Source of the DNA: Pseudomonadota bacterium
Lineage (GTDB): Bacteria; Pseudomonadota; Gammaproteobacteria; Burkholderiales; Burkholderiaceae_C
Assembly: GCA_021808445.1 (NCBI GenBank)
Contig: JAKBBP010000001.1
Location: 157,636 to 221,635, forward strand
Direction of reading: 5' to 3'
Length of the DNA stretch: 64,000 bases
Below, one piece after another: positions 41,791-52,739 of this stretch (position 1 is the first letter of the stretch; the number at the start of each line of letters is the position of its first letter). The notes beneath the pieces are model-generated. The model was given only the letters and a program-made list of their open reading frames with translations, made no database searches and was not told the origin of the DNA. A program made the translations under genes and the position numbers.

Positions 41791-44700
41791 ATGCTGCGCC
41801 GGTACTGCCCACCCACCTCGAACAGGGCGTCGGTGAGCTGGCCGAGGGAACAGCAGCGCACGGCGTCCATCAGGACCTCGAACACGTTGCCGTCCTCGAT
41901 CACCGCCTGGCGCAGGCGCTGCAACTGGCGCGGCGCCTCCTCGGCGTGGCGGGCATGGAAGTCGTGCAGCCGGTCGAGCTGGCTCTGCTTCTCCTCGGGG
42001 GTCGACCGCGCCAGCTCGATGCTCTCGGGCACCGGGTCGCCCTCGGGATTGCGGAAGGTGTTGACGCCGATGATCGGCAGCTCCCCGGTGTGCTTGAGCA
42101 TCTCGTAGTGCATGCTCTCTTCCTGGATCTTGCCGCGCTGGTAGCCGGTTTCCATGGCGCCCAGCACGCCGCCGCGCTCGGCGATGCGGTCGAACTCGGC
42201 CAGCACGGCCTCCTCCACGAGTTCGGTGAGCTCGTCGATGATGTAGGAACCCTGGTTCGGGTTCTCGTTCTTCGCGAGCCCCCATTCGCGGTTGATGATC
42301 AGCTGGATGGCCATGGCCCGCCGCACCGACTCGGTGGTGGGCGTGGTGATCGCCTCGTCGTAGGCGTTCGTGTGCAGGCTGTTGCAGTTGTCGTAGATGG
42401 CGATCAGGGCCTGCAGGGTGGTGCGGATGTCGTTGAATGCGATCTCCTGCGCGTGCAGGCTGCGTCCGCTGGTCTGCACGTGGTACTTGAGCTTGCAGCT
42501 GCGCTCGCTGGCGCCGTAGCGCTCGCGCATGGCCACCGCCCAGATGCGCCTCGCCACCCGTCCCAGCACCGTGTACTCGGGGTCCATGCCGTTGCTGAAG
42601 AAAAAGCTCAGATTGGGCGCGAAATCATCGATGTGCATGCCTCGCGCCAGGTAGGCCTCCACGTAGGTGAAGCCGTTGGCCAGGGTGAAGGCCAGCTGCG
42701 AGATCGGATTCGCCCCGGCCTCGGCGATGTGGTAGCCGGAAATGCTCACCGAGTAGAAGTTGCGCACCTTGTGGCGCACGAAGTACTCCTGGATGTCCCC
42801 CATCACCTTGAGGCTGAACTCCGTGGAGAAGATGCAGGTGTTCTGGCCCTGGTCCTCCTTGAGGATGTCCGCCTGCACCGTGCCCCGCACGTTGGCCAGC
42901 GCCCAGGCGCGCAGCTGGCGAGCCTGTTCGGGCGACGGCGCATGACCGTGCTCGGACTCGAACCTGTCCAGTTGCTGGTCGATGGCCGCGTTCATGAACA
43001 TCGCCAGGATGCTCGGTGCCGGCCCGTTGATGGTCATCGACACCGAGGTCGAGGCATCGCAGAGATCGAAGCCCGAGTACAGCACCTTCAGGTCGTCCAG
43101 CGTGGCGATGCTCACTCCCGAGTTGCCGATCTTGCCGTGGATGTCGGGACGCAGGTCGGGGTCGTTGCCGTACAGCGTGACCGAGTCGAAGGCCGTGGAC
43201 AGGCGCTTGGCGGGCATGCCCTCGCTGACCAGCTTGAAGCGCCTGTTGGTGCGGAAGGCATCGCCCTCTCCGGCGAACATGCGCGTGGGATCCTCGCCCT
43301 CGCGCTTGAACGCGAAAGTCCCGGCGGTGTAGGGGAAGCCCCCCGGGACGTTCTCCAGCAGCAGCCATCGGAGACGCTCGCCATGGTCCTCGTAGCCCGG
43401 CAGCGCCACCTTTCGCAAGGTCGTTCCGGACAGCGTGCGCACGGTCAGGCGCGTGCGGATTTCGCGGTCCCGCACCTTCACCACATGCTCGTCGCCGGCG
43501 TAGGTGCGCTGCAGCTCGTCCCAGCCGGCCAGGAGTTGTCGCGCCGGCTCGCCCAGGCGCCGTTCGCGCTGCGCGGCAAGCTGCTCGAGCTGCGGGCCGG
43601 CCGCCGCCGAGGCGTCTGCCGCCTCCAGCATGGTGCGTGCCGCGCGCAGCTGCTGGATCTCGCGCGCCAGCGCGGCCTGCTCGGCCGCGCGCCGCTTGTA
43701 GCCGTGAACGACCTCCGCGATGTCGGCCAGGTAGCGCGTGCGCGCAGGCGGCACGATGGGGTGTCGATGGGTGCTGTGGCGCGTGGACACGGCCGGCAGG
43801 GTAGCGTCGCCCAGCGCCAGCCCCAGCTCGCCCAGGCGCGCTCGCAGCGCCTGGTACAGCGCGGTGACCCCGTCGTCGTTGAAGCGGCTGGCCATGGTGC
43901 CGAACACGGGCATGTCCTCGGGGCGGGCGCCGAAGGCCTCGCGGTTTCGCTGCACCTGCTTGGCCACGTCGCGCAGCGCGTCGGCCGCACCCTTGCGGTC
44001 GAACTTGTTGATGGCCACGAATTCGGCGAAGTCCAGCATGTCGATCTTCTCGAGCTGACTGGCGGCTCCGAATTCCGGGGTCATCACGTACAGCGGCACG
44101 TCCACCAGGGGAACGATGGCCGCGTCTCCCTGGCCGATGCCCGAGGTCTCCACCACCACCAGGTCGAAGCCCGCCAGCTTCACCGCGGCCAGCACGTCGG
44201 GCAGCGCCGCGCTGATCTCGCTGCCGGTCTCGCGCGTGGCCATGCTGCGCATGTACACGCGGGGGCCATCGCGCCAGGGGCCGATGGCGTTCATGCGGAT
44301 GCGGTCTCCCAGCAGCGCGCCGCCGCTCTTGCGCCGCGAGGGGTCGATGCTGACCACGGCCACGCGCAGTCGATCCTGCTGGTCCAGGCGCAGGCGCCGC
44401 ACCAGCTCATCGGTGAGGCTGGACTTGCCCGCGCCACCGGTGCCGGTGATGCCCAGCACCGGCACCCGCGCCTGCCCGGCGCGGCGGCGCAATTCGGTGA
44501 TCAACCCGGGGTCGGCGCGCCCGTTCTCCAGCGCGGTGATCAGGCGCGACAGCACGCGCCAGGCCTGCGGCGTGTGCCCGACCACGGCGTCGAGCATGCC
44601 GGCCTCGGCGGCGCCGGCCTCGCGGTCGCAGAGCATGAGCATCTCGCCGATCATGCCCTGCAGGCCCATGCGCTGCCCGTCCTCCGGGCTGTAGATGCGC

Positions 44701-45089
44701 GTCACGCCGTATGCCTGCAGTTCGCGGATCTCCGCCGGCACGATGACCCCGCCGCCTCCGCCGAACACCTGGATGTGCTCGCCCCCGCGCTCGCGCAGCA
44801 GGTCGACCATGTAGCGGAAGTACTCGACATGCCCGCCCTGGTAGGAACTCACCGCGATGCCCTGGGCGTCCTCCTGCAACGCAGCCGTCACCACCTCCTC
44901 GACGGAGCGATTGTGGCCGAGGTGGATCACCTCGGCGCCCATGCCCTGCAGGATGCGGCGCATGATGTTGATCGCGGCGTCGTGGCCGTCGAACAGGGCT
45001 GCCGCGGTGACGAAGCGGACCTTGTGGGTCGGCCGGTAGCCGGCCAGCACCTGCGGTTGCGCGTGTTGTTGCGCGGAAAGATCGGTCAT
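41787..45089 (-). CDS. icmF: Fused isobutyryl-CoA mutase IcmF (B12 domain, MeaB-like GTPase, mutase)
   Basis: This 1100-residue coenzyme-B12 enzyme interconverts isobutyryl-CoA and n-butyryl-CoA, and known IcmF proteins also interconvert pivalyl- and isovaleryl-CoA. Domains in order: B12-binding (residues about 20-155, with [15 protein letters not shown], cobalt-ligand His36); a G3E/MeaB chaperone GTPase (about 205-410, P-loop [13 protein letters not shown]); and the mutase barrel (about 520-1100, with [22 protein letters not shown], typical of IcmF and not of methylmalonyl-CoA mutase). The length matches IcmF (about 1090). ATG 45089 was chosen; the track start is 19 codons earlier. Its stop overlaps the B12-binding gene. 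Confidence 0.93.
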   Translation of the reverse strand: MTDLSAQQHAQPQVLAGYRPTHKVRFVTAAALFDGHDAAINIMRRILQGMGAEVIHLGHNRSVEEVVTAALQEDAQGIAVSSYQGGHVEYFRYMVDLLRERGGEHIQVFGGGGGVIVPAEIRELQAYGVTRIYSPEDGQRMGLQGMIGEMLMLCDREAGAAEAGMLDAVVGHTPQAWRVLSRLITALENGRADPGLITELRRRAGQARVPVLGITGTGGAGKSSLTDELVRRLRLDQQDRLRVAVVSIDPSRRKSGGALLGDRIRMNAIGPWRDGPRVYMRSMATRETGSEISAALPDVLAAVKLAGFDLVVVETSGIGQGDAAIVPLVDVPLYVMTPEFGAASQLEKIDMLDFAEFVAINKFDRKGAADALRDVAKQVQRNREAFGARPEDMPVFGTMASRFNDDGVTALYQALRARLGELGLALGDATLPAVSTRHSTHRHPIVPPARTRYLADIAEVVHGYKRRAAEQAALAREIQQLRAARTMLEAADASAAAGPQLEQLAAQRERRLGEPARQLLAGWDELQRTYAGDEHVVKVRDREIRTRLTVRTLSGTTLRKVALPGYEDHGERLRWLLLENVPGGFPYTAGTFAFKREGEDPTRMFAGEGDAFRTNRRFKLVSEGMPAKRLSTAFDSVTLYGNDPDLRPDIHGKIGNSGVSIATLDDLKVLYSGFDLCDASTSVSMTINGPAPSILAMFMNAAIDQQLDRFESEHGHAPSPEQARQLRAWALANVRGTVQADILKEDQGQNTCIFSTEFSLKVMGDIQEYFVRHKVRNFYSVSISGYHIAEAGANPISQLAFTLANGFTYVEAYLARGMHIDDFAPNLSFFFSNGMDPEYTVLGRVARRIWAVAMRERYGASERSCKLKYHVQTSGRSLHAQEIAFNDIRTTLQALIAIYDNCNSLHTNAYDEAITTPTTESVRRAMAIQLIINREWGLAKNENPNQGSYIIDELTELVEEAVLAEFDRIAERGGVLGAMETGYQRGKIQEESMHYEMLKHTGELPIIGVNTFRNPEGDPVPESIELARSTPEEKQSQLDRLHDFHARHAEEAPRQLQRLRQAVIEDGNVFEVLMDAVRCCSLGQLTDALFEVGGQYRRSM

Positions 45090-45114
45090 GGGAAGCCCCG
45101 GTGTTGTCCCTGTA

Positions 45115-46206
45115 TCACTGTAGACCATCGTCATCGCCCGCGCCACGTGCCGCTTGCAGGCCGGAAGCGATCGCGCCGGGGCCGCCGCGGTAGGCGCTGG
45201 GGCTCTGCCCGGCCCAGGCTGCGAAGGCGCGGGCGAAGGTCTTTTCGCTGGCGAATCCCACCGTCAGCGCGACCTGCTTGATCGCATGCCGGCCCTGGCG
45301 CAGCATGTGCGCGGCACGCTCGAAGCGAACCGCGTCCTTGAGCTGCTGCAGCGACGTTCCCTCGTCGCGCAACTGCCGGTGCAGCGTGCGCGTGGACACG
45401 TTGAGCGCCGCGGCCAGGGCGGGGGCCGTGTGCGCCTCGCCAGGGCGAGCGGCCATGAAGGCGCGGGCGCGGCTGGCCAGCAGGCGGTCGCGGCGGTATT
45501 GCAGCACGGTCAGGGACAAGGCGTTCTGCAGCATGGCCTGCAGCGCGCGTTCGTCGCGCCGGGGCTTCAGCGCCAGGTACTGCGCCGGCAGGCTCATGCT
45601 GGCTCGTGCGGCCTCGAAGCGCACCGGACCGGGGAACAGAAGGGGGTGCACGTCGCCGTGCGCCGGTCGGCGAAGCGGGAACTCGGTGCCCAGCAGGGGA
45701 ATGCGCGAGTCGATCAGCCAGCAGGCGTAGCCGTGCACGTAGCGCAGCGTGGTGACCAGGCACAGCTCGCGCAGCGCGCCGAAATCGCGCCGCTCCTCGA
45801 TGGCCAGGGTGGCGACTCCATCGCGCAGCTCGAGGTGCAGCAGCAGATCCTCCGTGAGCAGCCGGTGATGCCGGCACCAGCGCTTGAGCGCCACGCCCAG
45901 GTCGGGCGCCGTCAGCGAGCCGCGGCAAAGCAGGCCGTAGCTGCCCCACGGCAGGCGGCGCGAGAACCAGCCCAGGGCCTCGTCGTCCAGCTCCTGCATC
46001 GCCGCGCGGCAGAGCGCCTCGAATTGCCGGGCCGTGACGCGGGCGGGAGCCTGCTCCACCAGATCCGGCGCGATTTGCGCCAGGCGCAGCGCCGCGGACG
46101 GGTCCGCTCCATAGCGCTGGTACGCCCCCACCACGGCCTGCACGAAGGCCATGGGCGTCTTGGCGGGCTCGCGCCCAGGCTGGGAAACGGCGGAGGCGTG
46201 GGGCAT
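45115..46206 (-). CDS. AraC-family regulator between icmF and the liu genes
   Basis: This 363-residue regulator has an N-terminal arabinose-binding-like domain of the OruR/ArgR type ([38 protein letters not shown]) and a C-terminal AraC double HTH ([53 protein letters not shown]). It is 25 bp upstream of icmF on the same strand and divergent from the isovaleryl-CoA dehydrogenase gene, so it can control both. Betaproteobacterial liu genes are often under the MerR-type LiuR; an AraC type here is unusual. Confidence 0.88.
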   Translation of the reverse strand: MPHASAVSQPGREPAKTPMAFVQAVVGAYQRYGADPSAALRLAQIAPDLVEQAPARVTARQFEALCRAAMQELDDEALGWFSRRLPWGSYGLLCRGSLTAPDLGVALKRWCRHHRLLTEDLLLHLELRDGVATLAIEERRDFGALRELCLVTTLRYVHGYACWLIDSRIPLLGTEFPLRRPAHGDVHPLLFPGPVRFEAARASMSLPAQYLALKPRRDERALQAMLQNALSLTVLQYRRDRLLASRARAFMAARPGEAHTAPALAAALNVSTRTLHRQLRDEGTSLQQLKDAVRFERAAHMLRQGRHAIKQVALTVGFASEKTFARAFAAWAGQSPSAYRGGPGAIASGLQAARGAGDDDGLQ

Positions 46207-46407
46207 GGGCGTGGATCAGCGCGGCCAGAGCGGCATTGTAGAAGCCTGGGTCTGGATCCGAGAAGAAGGTTGGCACGATTTGCAACCATGTTGGCAGACT
46301 ATGCGCTGCGTGAGGCCCTAGAGTGCCAAGAGACCAGCACCAGGAGGCGCGCAGGCAGATCCGCAGGCCGCGCCCCGCCCGCACCACCCGTCCGACAGGA
46401 GACTTCC

Positions 46408-47583
46408 ATGGTTCAGCTACCCGGCCTCGATTTCGGCCTCGGCGAGACGATCGACATGCTGCGCGAGACCGTGCAGACCTTCGCGTCCAGGGAAATCGCC
46501 CCCCGCGCAGCCCAGGTCGATCGCGACAACCTGTTCCCCGCCGATCTCTGGAAAAAGCTGGGTGACCTGGGACTGCACGGAATGACCGTCTCCGAGGAGT
46601 ATGGGGGCACCGGGATGGGTTACCTCGCGCACATGGTCGCCATGGAGGAAGTGTCACGAGCCTCGGCCTCGGTCGGGCTTTCCTACGGTGCGCACTCCAA
46701 CCTCTGCGTGAATCAGCTGCACCGCAACGGCACCACGGAGCAGAAGCGACGCTACCTGCCCAAGCTGGTCTCCGGCGAACACGTGGGCGCGCTGGCCATG
46801 AGCGAGCCGGGCGCCGGCTCCGATGTCGTGAGCATGAAGCTGCGGGCCGACAAGCGTGGCGACCGCTACGTGCTCAACGGCTCCAAGATGTGGATCACCA
46901 ACGGCGGCGACGCCGACACCCTGGTGGTCTACGCCAAGACCGACCCGCAGGCCGGGCCGAAGGGCATCACCGCCTTCATCGTCGAGAAGGGGTTCAAGGG
47001 CCTGTCCTTCGGCTCCAAGCTGGACAAGCTGGGCATGCGCGGCTCGAACACCTACCCGGTGTTCTTCGAGGACTGCGAGATTCCCGAAGACAACGTGCTG
47101 GGCGGCGTGGGCGGGGGCGTGCGGGTGCTGATGTCGGGCCTGGACTACGAGCGTGCGGTGCTGTCGGGAGGGCCGCTGGGCATCATGGCCGCGTGCATGG
47201 ACGTGGTCGTGCCCTACGTGCACGAGCGCAGGCAGTTCGGCCAGAGCATCGGCGAGTTCCAGCTCATGCAGGGCAAGCTGGCGGACATGTACACCACCTG
47301 GCAGGCCAGCCGCGCGCTGGTGTATGCGGTCGGGCGCGCCTGCGACCGTGCGGATCACGCGCGAACCCTGCGCAAGGACGCGGCCGCGGCGATCCTGTAT
47401 TCGGCCGAGAAGGCCACCTGGATGGCCGGCGAGGCCATCCAGGTGCTGGGGGGCAACGGCTACATCAACGAATATCCGACGCCGCGCCTATGGCGCGACG
47501 CCAAGCTCTACGAGATCGGTGCCGGTACCAGCGAGATCCGGCGCATGCTGATCGGGCGCGAGCTGTTCGCCGAGACCGCCTGA
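46408..47583 (+). CDS. liuA: Isovaleryl-CoA dehydrogenase
   Basis: This 391-residue FAD acyl-CoA dehydrogenase oxidises isovaleryl-CoA to 3-methylcrotonyl-CoA in leucine catabolism, passing electrons to ETF. Hallmarks: [39 protein letters not shown] (flavin and substrate loop), [34 protein letters not shown] with the helix-G glutamate that is the base in IVD, and [35 protein letters not shown] precedes ATG 46408. The methylcrotonyl-CoA carboxylase beta gene follows at once, confirming the pathway. Confidence 0.94.
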   Translation: MVQLPGLDFGLGETIDMLRETVQTFASREIAPRAAQVDRDNLFPADLWKKLGDLGLHGMTVSEEYGGTGMGYLAHMVAMEEVSRASASVGLSYGAHSNLCVNQLHRNGTTEQKRRYLPKLVSGEHVGALAMSEPGAGSDVVSMKLRADKRGDRYVLNGSKMWITNGGDADTLVVYAKTDPQAGPKGITAFIVEKGFKGLSFGSKLDKLGMRGSNTYPVFFEDCEIPEDNVLGGVGGGVRVLMSGLDYERAVLSGGPLGIMAACMDVVVPYVHERRQFGQSIGEFQLMQGKLADMYTTWQASRALVYAVGRACDRADHARTLRKDAAAAILYSAEKATWMAGEAIQVLGGNGYINEYPTPRLWRDAKLYEIGAGTSEIRRMLIGRELFAETA

Positions 47584-47599
47584 GCCGAAGCGTCGAGGA

Positions 47600-47615
47600 G
47601 CCGGGAAGCCGGGAA
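47600..47615 (+). repeat. 8-bp tandem repeat before liuB
   Basis: GCCGGGAA is repeated directly, followed by a third diverged copy (GCCGAGGA), in the gap between liuA and liuB. AGGAG-like purines in it may serve as the ribosome site for liuB. Confidence 0.55.
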
Positions 47616-47630
47616 GCCGAGGAGCCGCCC

Positions 47631-49238
47631 ATGCATGTGTTGCAAAGCCAGATGGATACACGCTCGGAGGATTTCCGGGCCAACTCGGACGCCATGCGCG
47701 CGCTGGTCGAGGACCTGCGCGCCAAGGTCGCGCAGGTCGAGCTCGGCGGGGGCGAGGCCGCGCGCTCGCGCCACACCGCACGCGGCAAGCTGCTCGCGCG
47801 CGAGCGCATCGATCTGCTGCTGGATCCCGGCTCGCCCTTCCTGGAGATCGGCCAGCTGGCCGCCTGGGGACTGTACGACGGCGACGCGCCGGGCGCCGGC
47901 ATCGTGGCCGGCATCGGACGCATCCAGGGGCTGGAGTGCATGGTCGTCGCCAACGATGCCACCGTGAAGGGCGGCACCTACTACCCGCTGACGGTGAAGA
48001 AGCACCTTCGCGCGCAGGAGATCGCGCAGGCCAACCACCTTCCCTGCGTGTACCTGGTCGACTCGGGCGGGGCCTTCCTGCCGCTGCAGGACGAGGTGTT
48101 TCCCGACCGCGAGCATTTCGGGCGCATTTTCTTCAACCAGGCCAATATGTCGGCGCTGGGCATCCCGCAGGTCGCCGTGGTCATGGGCTCCTGCACCGCG
48201 GGCGGGGCCTACGTGCCGGCGATGAGCGACGAGACCGTGATCGTGCGCGACCAGGGCACGATCTTCCTGGGCGGGCCGCCGCTGGTGAAGGCGGCCACCG
48301 GCGAAGTGGTCAGCGCCGAGGCGCTGGGCGGCGGCGACGTGCACACCCGCATCTCGGGCGTCGCCGACCATCTGGCCGACAACGATGCGCATGCGCTGCT
48401 GCTGGCGCGGCGCATCGTGGGCAACTTCAACCGCTCCAGGCCCGCGACCCTGAAGCTCGAAGCGGCGGAGGAGCCGCTGTACGACCCGCTCGAGATCTAC
48501 GGCATCATCCCGCGCGATACCCGCAAGCCCTATGACGTGCGCGAGCTCATCGCGCGCCTGGTCGACGGCTCGCGTTTCGACGAGTTCAAGCCGCGCTACG
48601 GCACCACGCTGGTCACCGGATTCGCGCGCCTGTACGGCATGCCCGTGGGCATCGTGGCCAACAACGGCATCCTGTTCGGTGAGTCGGCGCTCAAGGGCGC
48701 GCACTTCATCGAGCTGTGTTCACAGCGCAGCGTGCCGCTTGTGTTCCTGCAGAACATCACCGGGTTCATGGTGGGCCAGCGCTACGAGAACGAGGGCATC
48801 GCCAAGCATGGCGCGAAAATGGTGACCGCCGTGGCCACCACCCAGGTGCCCAAGATCACCATGCTGGTCGGCGGCAGCTTCGGCGCGGGGAACTACGGCA
48901 TGTGCGGGCGCGCCTACTCGCCACGCTTCCTGTGGATGTGGCCGAATGCGCGCATCAGCGTGATGGGTGGCGAGCAGGCTGCGGGCGTGCTCGCCACCGT
49001 GCGGCGCGAGGGCATCGAGGCCAGGGGCGGGGCATGGAGCGCGCAGGAGGAGGATGCCTTCAGGCAGCCCATCCGCGCCCAGTACGAAGCGCAGGGCCAT
49101 CCGTACTACGCCACTGCGCGGCTGTGGGACGATGGCGTGGTGGACCCCGCCCAGGCGCGCAGGGTGCTGGGATTGTCGCTGGCGGCCGCGCTGAACGCGC
49201 CGATTCCGCCCACGCGCTTCGGCGTGTTCCGCATGTAG
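47631..49238 (+). CDS. liuB: 3-Methylcrotonyl-CoA carboxylase beta (carboxyltransferase) subunit
   Basis: This 535-residue crotonase-fold carboxyltransferase moves CO2 from biotin to 3-methylcrotonyl-CoA. Hallmarks: [39 protein letters not shown] (oxyanion region), [34 protein letters not shown] and [35 protein letters not shown]. The length fits the non-biotinyl MCC subunit (about 535). It lies between liuA and the biotin-carrying subunit gene liuD, with 28 bp to the latter. Confidence 0.94.
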   Translation: MHVLQSQMDTRSEDFRANSDAMRALVEDLRAKVAQVELGGGEAARSRHTARGKLLARERIDLLLDPGSPFLEIGQLAAWGLYDGDAPGAGIVAGIGRIQGLECMVVANDATVKGGTYYPLTVKKHLRAQEIAQANHLPCVYLVDSGGAFLPLQDEVFPDREHFGRIFFNQANMSALGIPQVAVVMGSCTAGGAYVPAMSDETVIVRDQGTIFLGGPPLVKAATGEVVSAEALGGGDVHTRISGVADHLADNDAHALLLARRIVGNFNRSRPATLKLEAAEEPLYDPLEIYGIIPRDTRKPYDVRELIARLVDGSRFDEFKPRYGTTLVTGFARLYGMPVGIVANNGILFGESALKGAHFIELCSQRSVPLVFLQNITGFMVGQRYENEGIAKHGAKMVTAVATTQVPKITMLVGGSFGAGNYGMCGRAYSPRFLWMWPNARISVMGGEQAAGVLATVRREGIEARGGAWSAQEEDAFRQPIRAQYEAQGHPYYATARLWDDGVVDPAQARRVLGLSLAAALNAPIPPTRFGVFRM

Positions 49239-49266
49239 GACCTGCAGGATCCGGGGAGACTCCACG

Positions 49267-51267
49267 ATGTTCAAGAAGATCCTGGTGGCCAACCGCGGCG
49301 AGATCGCCTGCCGCGTCATGCGCACCGCGCGCGGCCTGGGCGTCGCCACGGTGGCCGTGTACTCCGAGGCCGACGCGAACGCGCGCCACGTGCGCATGGC
49401 CGACGAGGCGCTGCTCATCGGCCCGGCGCCGGCGCGCGAGTCCTACCTCGTGGGCGAGCGCATCCTGGACGCGGCGCGCCGCAGCGGGGCCGAGGCCATC
49501 CATCCTGGCTATGGTTTCCTGTCCGAGAACGAGGAGTTCGCCGAGGCCTGCGAACGCGAAGGCCTGGTGTTCATCGGCCCGCCGGCTTCGGCCATCCGCG
49601 CCATGGGCTCGAAATCGGCGGCCAAGGCGCTGATGGAGCGCGCCGGAGTGCCGCTCACCCCCGGCTACCACGGCGAGGACCAGGATCCGGACCTGCTGGC
49701 GCGCGAGGCCGCGCGAATCGGCTACCCGGTGCTGATCAAGGCCAGTGCAGGCGGTGGGGGCAAGGGCATGCGTCGGGTCGATGATCCGGGCGAGTTCTCC
49801 GCCGCGCTGCAGTCGTGCCGGCGCGAGGCGCTGAGTGCCTTCGGCGACGAGCGCGTGCTGGTCGAGAAATACGTGCTGCGTCCGCGGCATATCGAGATCC
49901 AGGTGTTCGGCGACACCCATGGCCACTGCGTGTACCTGTTCGAGCGGGATTGCTCGGTGCAGCGCAGGCACCAGAAAGTCCTGGAGGAGGCTCCCGCGCC
50001 GGGCATGACCCCGGAGCGCCGCGCGGCGATGGGCCGCGCCGCGGTGGAGGCGGCCCGCGCGGTGGGCTACGTGGGGGCCGGCACGGTGGAATTCATCGCC
50101 CACCAGGACGGCAGTTTCTACTTCATGGAAATGAATACCCGGCTGCAGGTGGAGCATCCGGTGACCGAGATGATCACCGGACTCGACCTGGTCGAGTGGC
50201 AGTTGCGCGTGGCCTCCGGCGAGCCGCTGCCGCTGCGGCAGGAGGAACTGGGCATCCGCGGCCACGCCATCGAGGCGCGGGTGTACGCGGAGGATCCCCA
50301 GCGTGGCTTCCTGCCTTCCACCGGGCGCCTGCTGCATCTGCAGCCGCCCGAGCAGGGCGAACACGTGCGCGTGGACACCGGCGTGGAGCAGGGAGACGAG
50401 ATCACCCCGCACTACGACCCGATGATCGCCAAGCTCATCGTGCATGGCGTCGACCGCGCGCAGGCGCTGGGGCGCATGCGTCGTGCGCTGGCCGAGTACC
50501 GTGTGGTGGGCGTGTCGAACAACATCGATTTCCTCGCCCGCCTGGTGGCCACGCCGTCCTTCGAGACGGCGGCGCTGGATACGGGCCTGATCGAGCGCGA
50601 GCAGGATCGGCTGTTCCCGGAGCAGCCGATGGCCCCGGAGGAGGTCTGGCTGCTGGCGGTGCTGGCCGAGCTGGCTGGCCCCGAAGGGCAGGCAGGGTCG
50701 GGCGCGGCCTCGGCCGGCGCGCCGTGGGGATGCCCGGATGCCTGGCGCCTGAACGGCCGCGGCCTGCGCCGCATCGGCCTGCGGCAGGGCGAGCAGCTGC
50801 GCGAGTTCAGCGCCGAGTCCTGCGATGGAGGCTGGCTGCTGCGCTCGCAGGGGCCGCAGGGGCGGGCCGTGTTCGCACGCGGCAGGCCCGATGCGCACGG
50901 TGCGCTGCAGGCACGGCTGGGCGAACGCAACGTGCAGGCGGCCGTGCTGGCGGCGGGCCCGCGTCGTCACGTGTTCTTCGAGGGGCGATGCACGGTGCTG
51001 GAGCGTGTCGATGCGCTGCACGCCGGGGGCGATGCGCACCAGCAGGAGCACAGCCTGCGAGCGCCGATGCCGGGCAAGGTGGTCGCCGTGTCGGTGCGCG
51101 CCGGCGACGAGGTCGAAAAGGGCGCGCCGCTGCTGGTGCTGGAAGCCATGAAGATGGAGCACACCATCAGCGCCCCTCGCAAGGGCGTGGTGAGCGCGCT
51201 GCATTATGGCGTGGGTGACCAGGTGCCCGATGGGGCCGAGCTGCTGGAATTCGACGACTCAGATTGA
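49267..51267 (+). CDS. liuD: 3-Methylcrotonyl-CoA carboxylase alpha (biotin carboxylase and carrier) subunit
   Basis: This 666-residue subunit has a biotin carboxylase domain (about 1-445; KILVANRGEIACRVMRTARG, ASAGGGGKGMRRV, EMNTRLQVEHPVTEMITG) and a C-terminal biotinyl domain with the biotin lysine at 629 in LEAMKMEHT. It carboxylates its own biotin with ATP and bicarbonate. It follows liuB, without a hydratase gene (liuC) between, and no liuE (HMG-CoA lyase) follows. The last 9 bp overlap the convergent membrane protein gene. Confidence 0.94.
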   Translation: MFKKILVANRGEIACRVMRTARGLGVATVAVYSEADANARHVRMADEALLIGPAPARESYLVGERILDAARRSGAEAIHPGYGFLSENEEFAEACEREGLVFIGPPASAIRAMGSKSAAKALMERAGVPLTPGYHGEDQDPDLLAREAARIGYPVLIKASAGGGGKGMRRVDDPGEFSAALQSCRREALSAFGDERVLVEKYVLRPRHIEIQVFGDTHGHCVYLFERDCSVQRRHQKVLEEAPAPGMTPERRAAMGRAAVEAARAVGYVGAGTVEFIAHQDGSFYFMEMNTRLQVEHPVTEMITGLDLVEWQLRVASGEPLPLRQEELGIRGHAIEARVYAEDPQRGFLPSTGRLLHLQPPEQGEHVRVDTGVEQGDEITPHYDPMIAKLIVHGVDRAQALGRMRRALAEYRVVGVSNNIDFLARLVATPSFETAALDTGLIEREQDRLFPEQPMAPEEVWLLAVLAELAGPEGQAGSGAASAGAPWGCPDAWRLNGRGLRRIGLRQGEQLREFSAESCDGGWLLRSQGPQGRAVFARGRPDAHGALQARLGERNVQAAVLAAGPRRHVFFEGRCTVLERVDALHAGGDAHQQEHSLRAPMPGKVVAVSVRAGDEVEKGAPLLVLEAMKMEHTISAPRKGVVSALHYGVGDQVPDGAELLEFDDSD

Positions 51268-52395
51268 GGCGACCGTCGCGTGTCCGGAGTCGGCCGAAGG
51301 GTCCTGCTCGACCCGGACCGGGCCGAGCAGGGCCAGTGCGCCGAGCATGACGACCATGATGCTCGGCGTGAAAAATCGCAGTTCGCCCAGCGGGAACAGC
51401 AGGTAGTGCAGCAGTGCGTACACGGTGAAGATCGACACCGTCGCGAGCTGTCGCGGATTGCTGCGCAGGCGGCGCAGACCCATGAACAGCAACTGCAGCC
51501 CGAGCAGGCTGGGCAGGGTCTGCACGCTGCTCACCCAGTCCAGCGCGGCCCGCTGGTACACGCGCACATAGTCGGCGATCCATGGGTCGATGCGCATCGA
51601 GGCGGGATAGGGCGTGATGCCCATCATCTGGAAATTGAACAGCGTGAGCCAGCCGTAGTTGTGGCTCACCGCATTGATGGTTCCGTAGACGGCCACCGCG
51701 CAGGCCAGCGCCGACAGGGCCGCGGTCTTCCAGTCGAACCAGTAGTCGTAGACCAGCATCAGCACGGACAGCATCACCAGGTCCGTGCGAACGGCGGGCA
51801 GGATCATCGCCAGCAGGTAGCGCAGCCGATGGCCCCGCAGGAACATCCAGGCCGTGAGCAGCATCGCGAAGCAGGCCAGCGCATCCGGCGTGGACAGCCG
51901 CGCCAGCATGTCCAGGCCGGCGGCCAGGCCGACGAAGGGTACCCATAGCAGGTCCACGCCCAGGCTGCGCGCCAGCGGCCAGGCCACGAGCAGGCTGGCC
52001 GCCGCGAACACGGCGCTGATCAGGTAGCTCGCCCGGGCGAGGTCGACGCCCTGTCGGTTGAGCAAGCGCATGAGCCCGACGTAGGCCACGCGCACCGAGT
52101 AGAAGGGGAGCTGCTGCTGCAGCGCCTGCGGATCCTGGAACACCCTGTCGCGGTAGCCCCGCGGCGCGTCCACCTGGGTCAACTGGTAGTAGGTGGAAGG
52201 ACTGGTGGCGTTTCGCAGGTCCTGGTAGGTCGCCTGGGACAGGTGCGCGCCCTGCAGTCCGTCGACTGCGTAGGCACTGGCCACGTAGCCGACGATGTCC
52301 CAGTTGAAATAGGGTTGCCGGACTCCGTCGAGCAGCAGATAGAAGGCCCCGAGCACGAGAAGCGCAATCCCCGCGTAGTGCCGTACCTTGTGCAT
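51259..52395 (-). CDS. Polytopic membrane protein of unknown function, possibly GT-C-like
   Basis: I do not recognise the family of this 378-residue protein. It has an N-terminal helix (HYAGIALLVLGAFYLLLDGV), a periplasm-facing segment NWDIVGYVASAYAVDG with conserved-looking acidic residue, and eight or nine further hydrophobic segments to RFFTPSIMVVMLGALALLG. The layout (helix, acidic loop, multiple helices) resembles GT-C/PMT-type enzymes or DUF-class surface-sugar proteins, and the adjacent sulfotransferase-like gene would fit a cell-surface role. This is inference only. It is convergent with liuD (9-bp overlap). Confidence 0.7.
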   Translation of the reverse strand: MHKVRHYAGIALLVLGAFYLLLDGVRQPYFNWDIVGYVASAYAVDGLQGAHLSQATYQDLRNATSPSTYYQLTQVDAPRGYRDRVFQDPQALQQQLPFYSVRVAYVGLMRLLNRQGVDLARASYLISAVFAAASLLVAWPLARSLGVDLLWVPFVGLAAGLDMLARLSTPDALACFAMLLTAWMFLRGHRLRYLLAMILPAVRTDLVMLSVLMLVYDYWFDWKTAALSALACAVAVYGTINAVSHNYGWLTLFNFQMMGITPYPASMRIDPWIADYVRVYQRAALDWVSSVQTLPSLLGLQLLFMGLRRLRSNPRQLATVSIFTVYALLHYLLFPLGELRFFTPSIMVVMLGALALLGPVRVEQDPSADSGHATVASI

Positions 52396-52739
52396 GTGCT
52401 ACTTCTCCGGCGTGGATGGTCCGCGATCGCGCGGCCGGGGCGATGTCCGATGACGGCCGTGACCGGTCCGCCGCTGCCCCCGCAGCCATCGCCCTGCGCC
52501 GGAATTGTTGCGGAGGCAGCGTTCGCGGCGCGTTGGCAGGGCGTTTCGCAGGCATCGATCCGGCGTGAGCCGGCAGGCCCTTCGCGAGATGCGCTCCTGC
52601 CGCGCCGGCAGGGTGGCTGCCCGCGGGGCGCGCACAGCCTTGCAACTGCTTACATCTGGACCCCGGCCGGGTGTCGCTGTTCCGGGGGGCAGGGACGTTG
52701 TCTGTGCCATCCAACAAGCGGCAAACGCCCGATTGCGCC
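52396..52739. other. 344-bp divergent intergenic region, no gene seen
   Basis: This lies between the unknown membrane protein gene and the sulfotransferase-like gene. I find no convincing ORF, RNA or operator; short dyads such as CGCGCGGCCGGGGC are ordinary for this GC content. It must contain the two promoters. Confidence 0.5.

Noticed and set aside
41700-45281. 1193-residue plus-strand ORF opposite icmF
   Set aside because: It is an antisense shadow of icmF with His/Gln/Val-biased composition and no family motif.
46269-46284. Sigma-54-like sequence TTGGCACGATTTGCAA upstream of liuA
   Set aside because: The GG and GC elements are separated by 8 bases where sigma-54 promoters need 10, so the spacing is two bases short.
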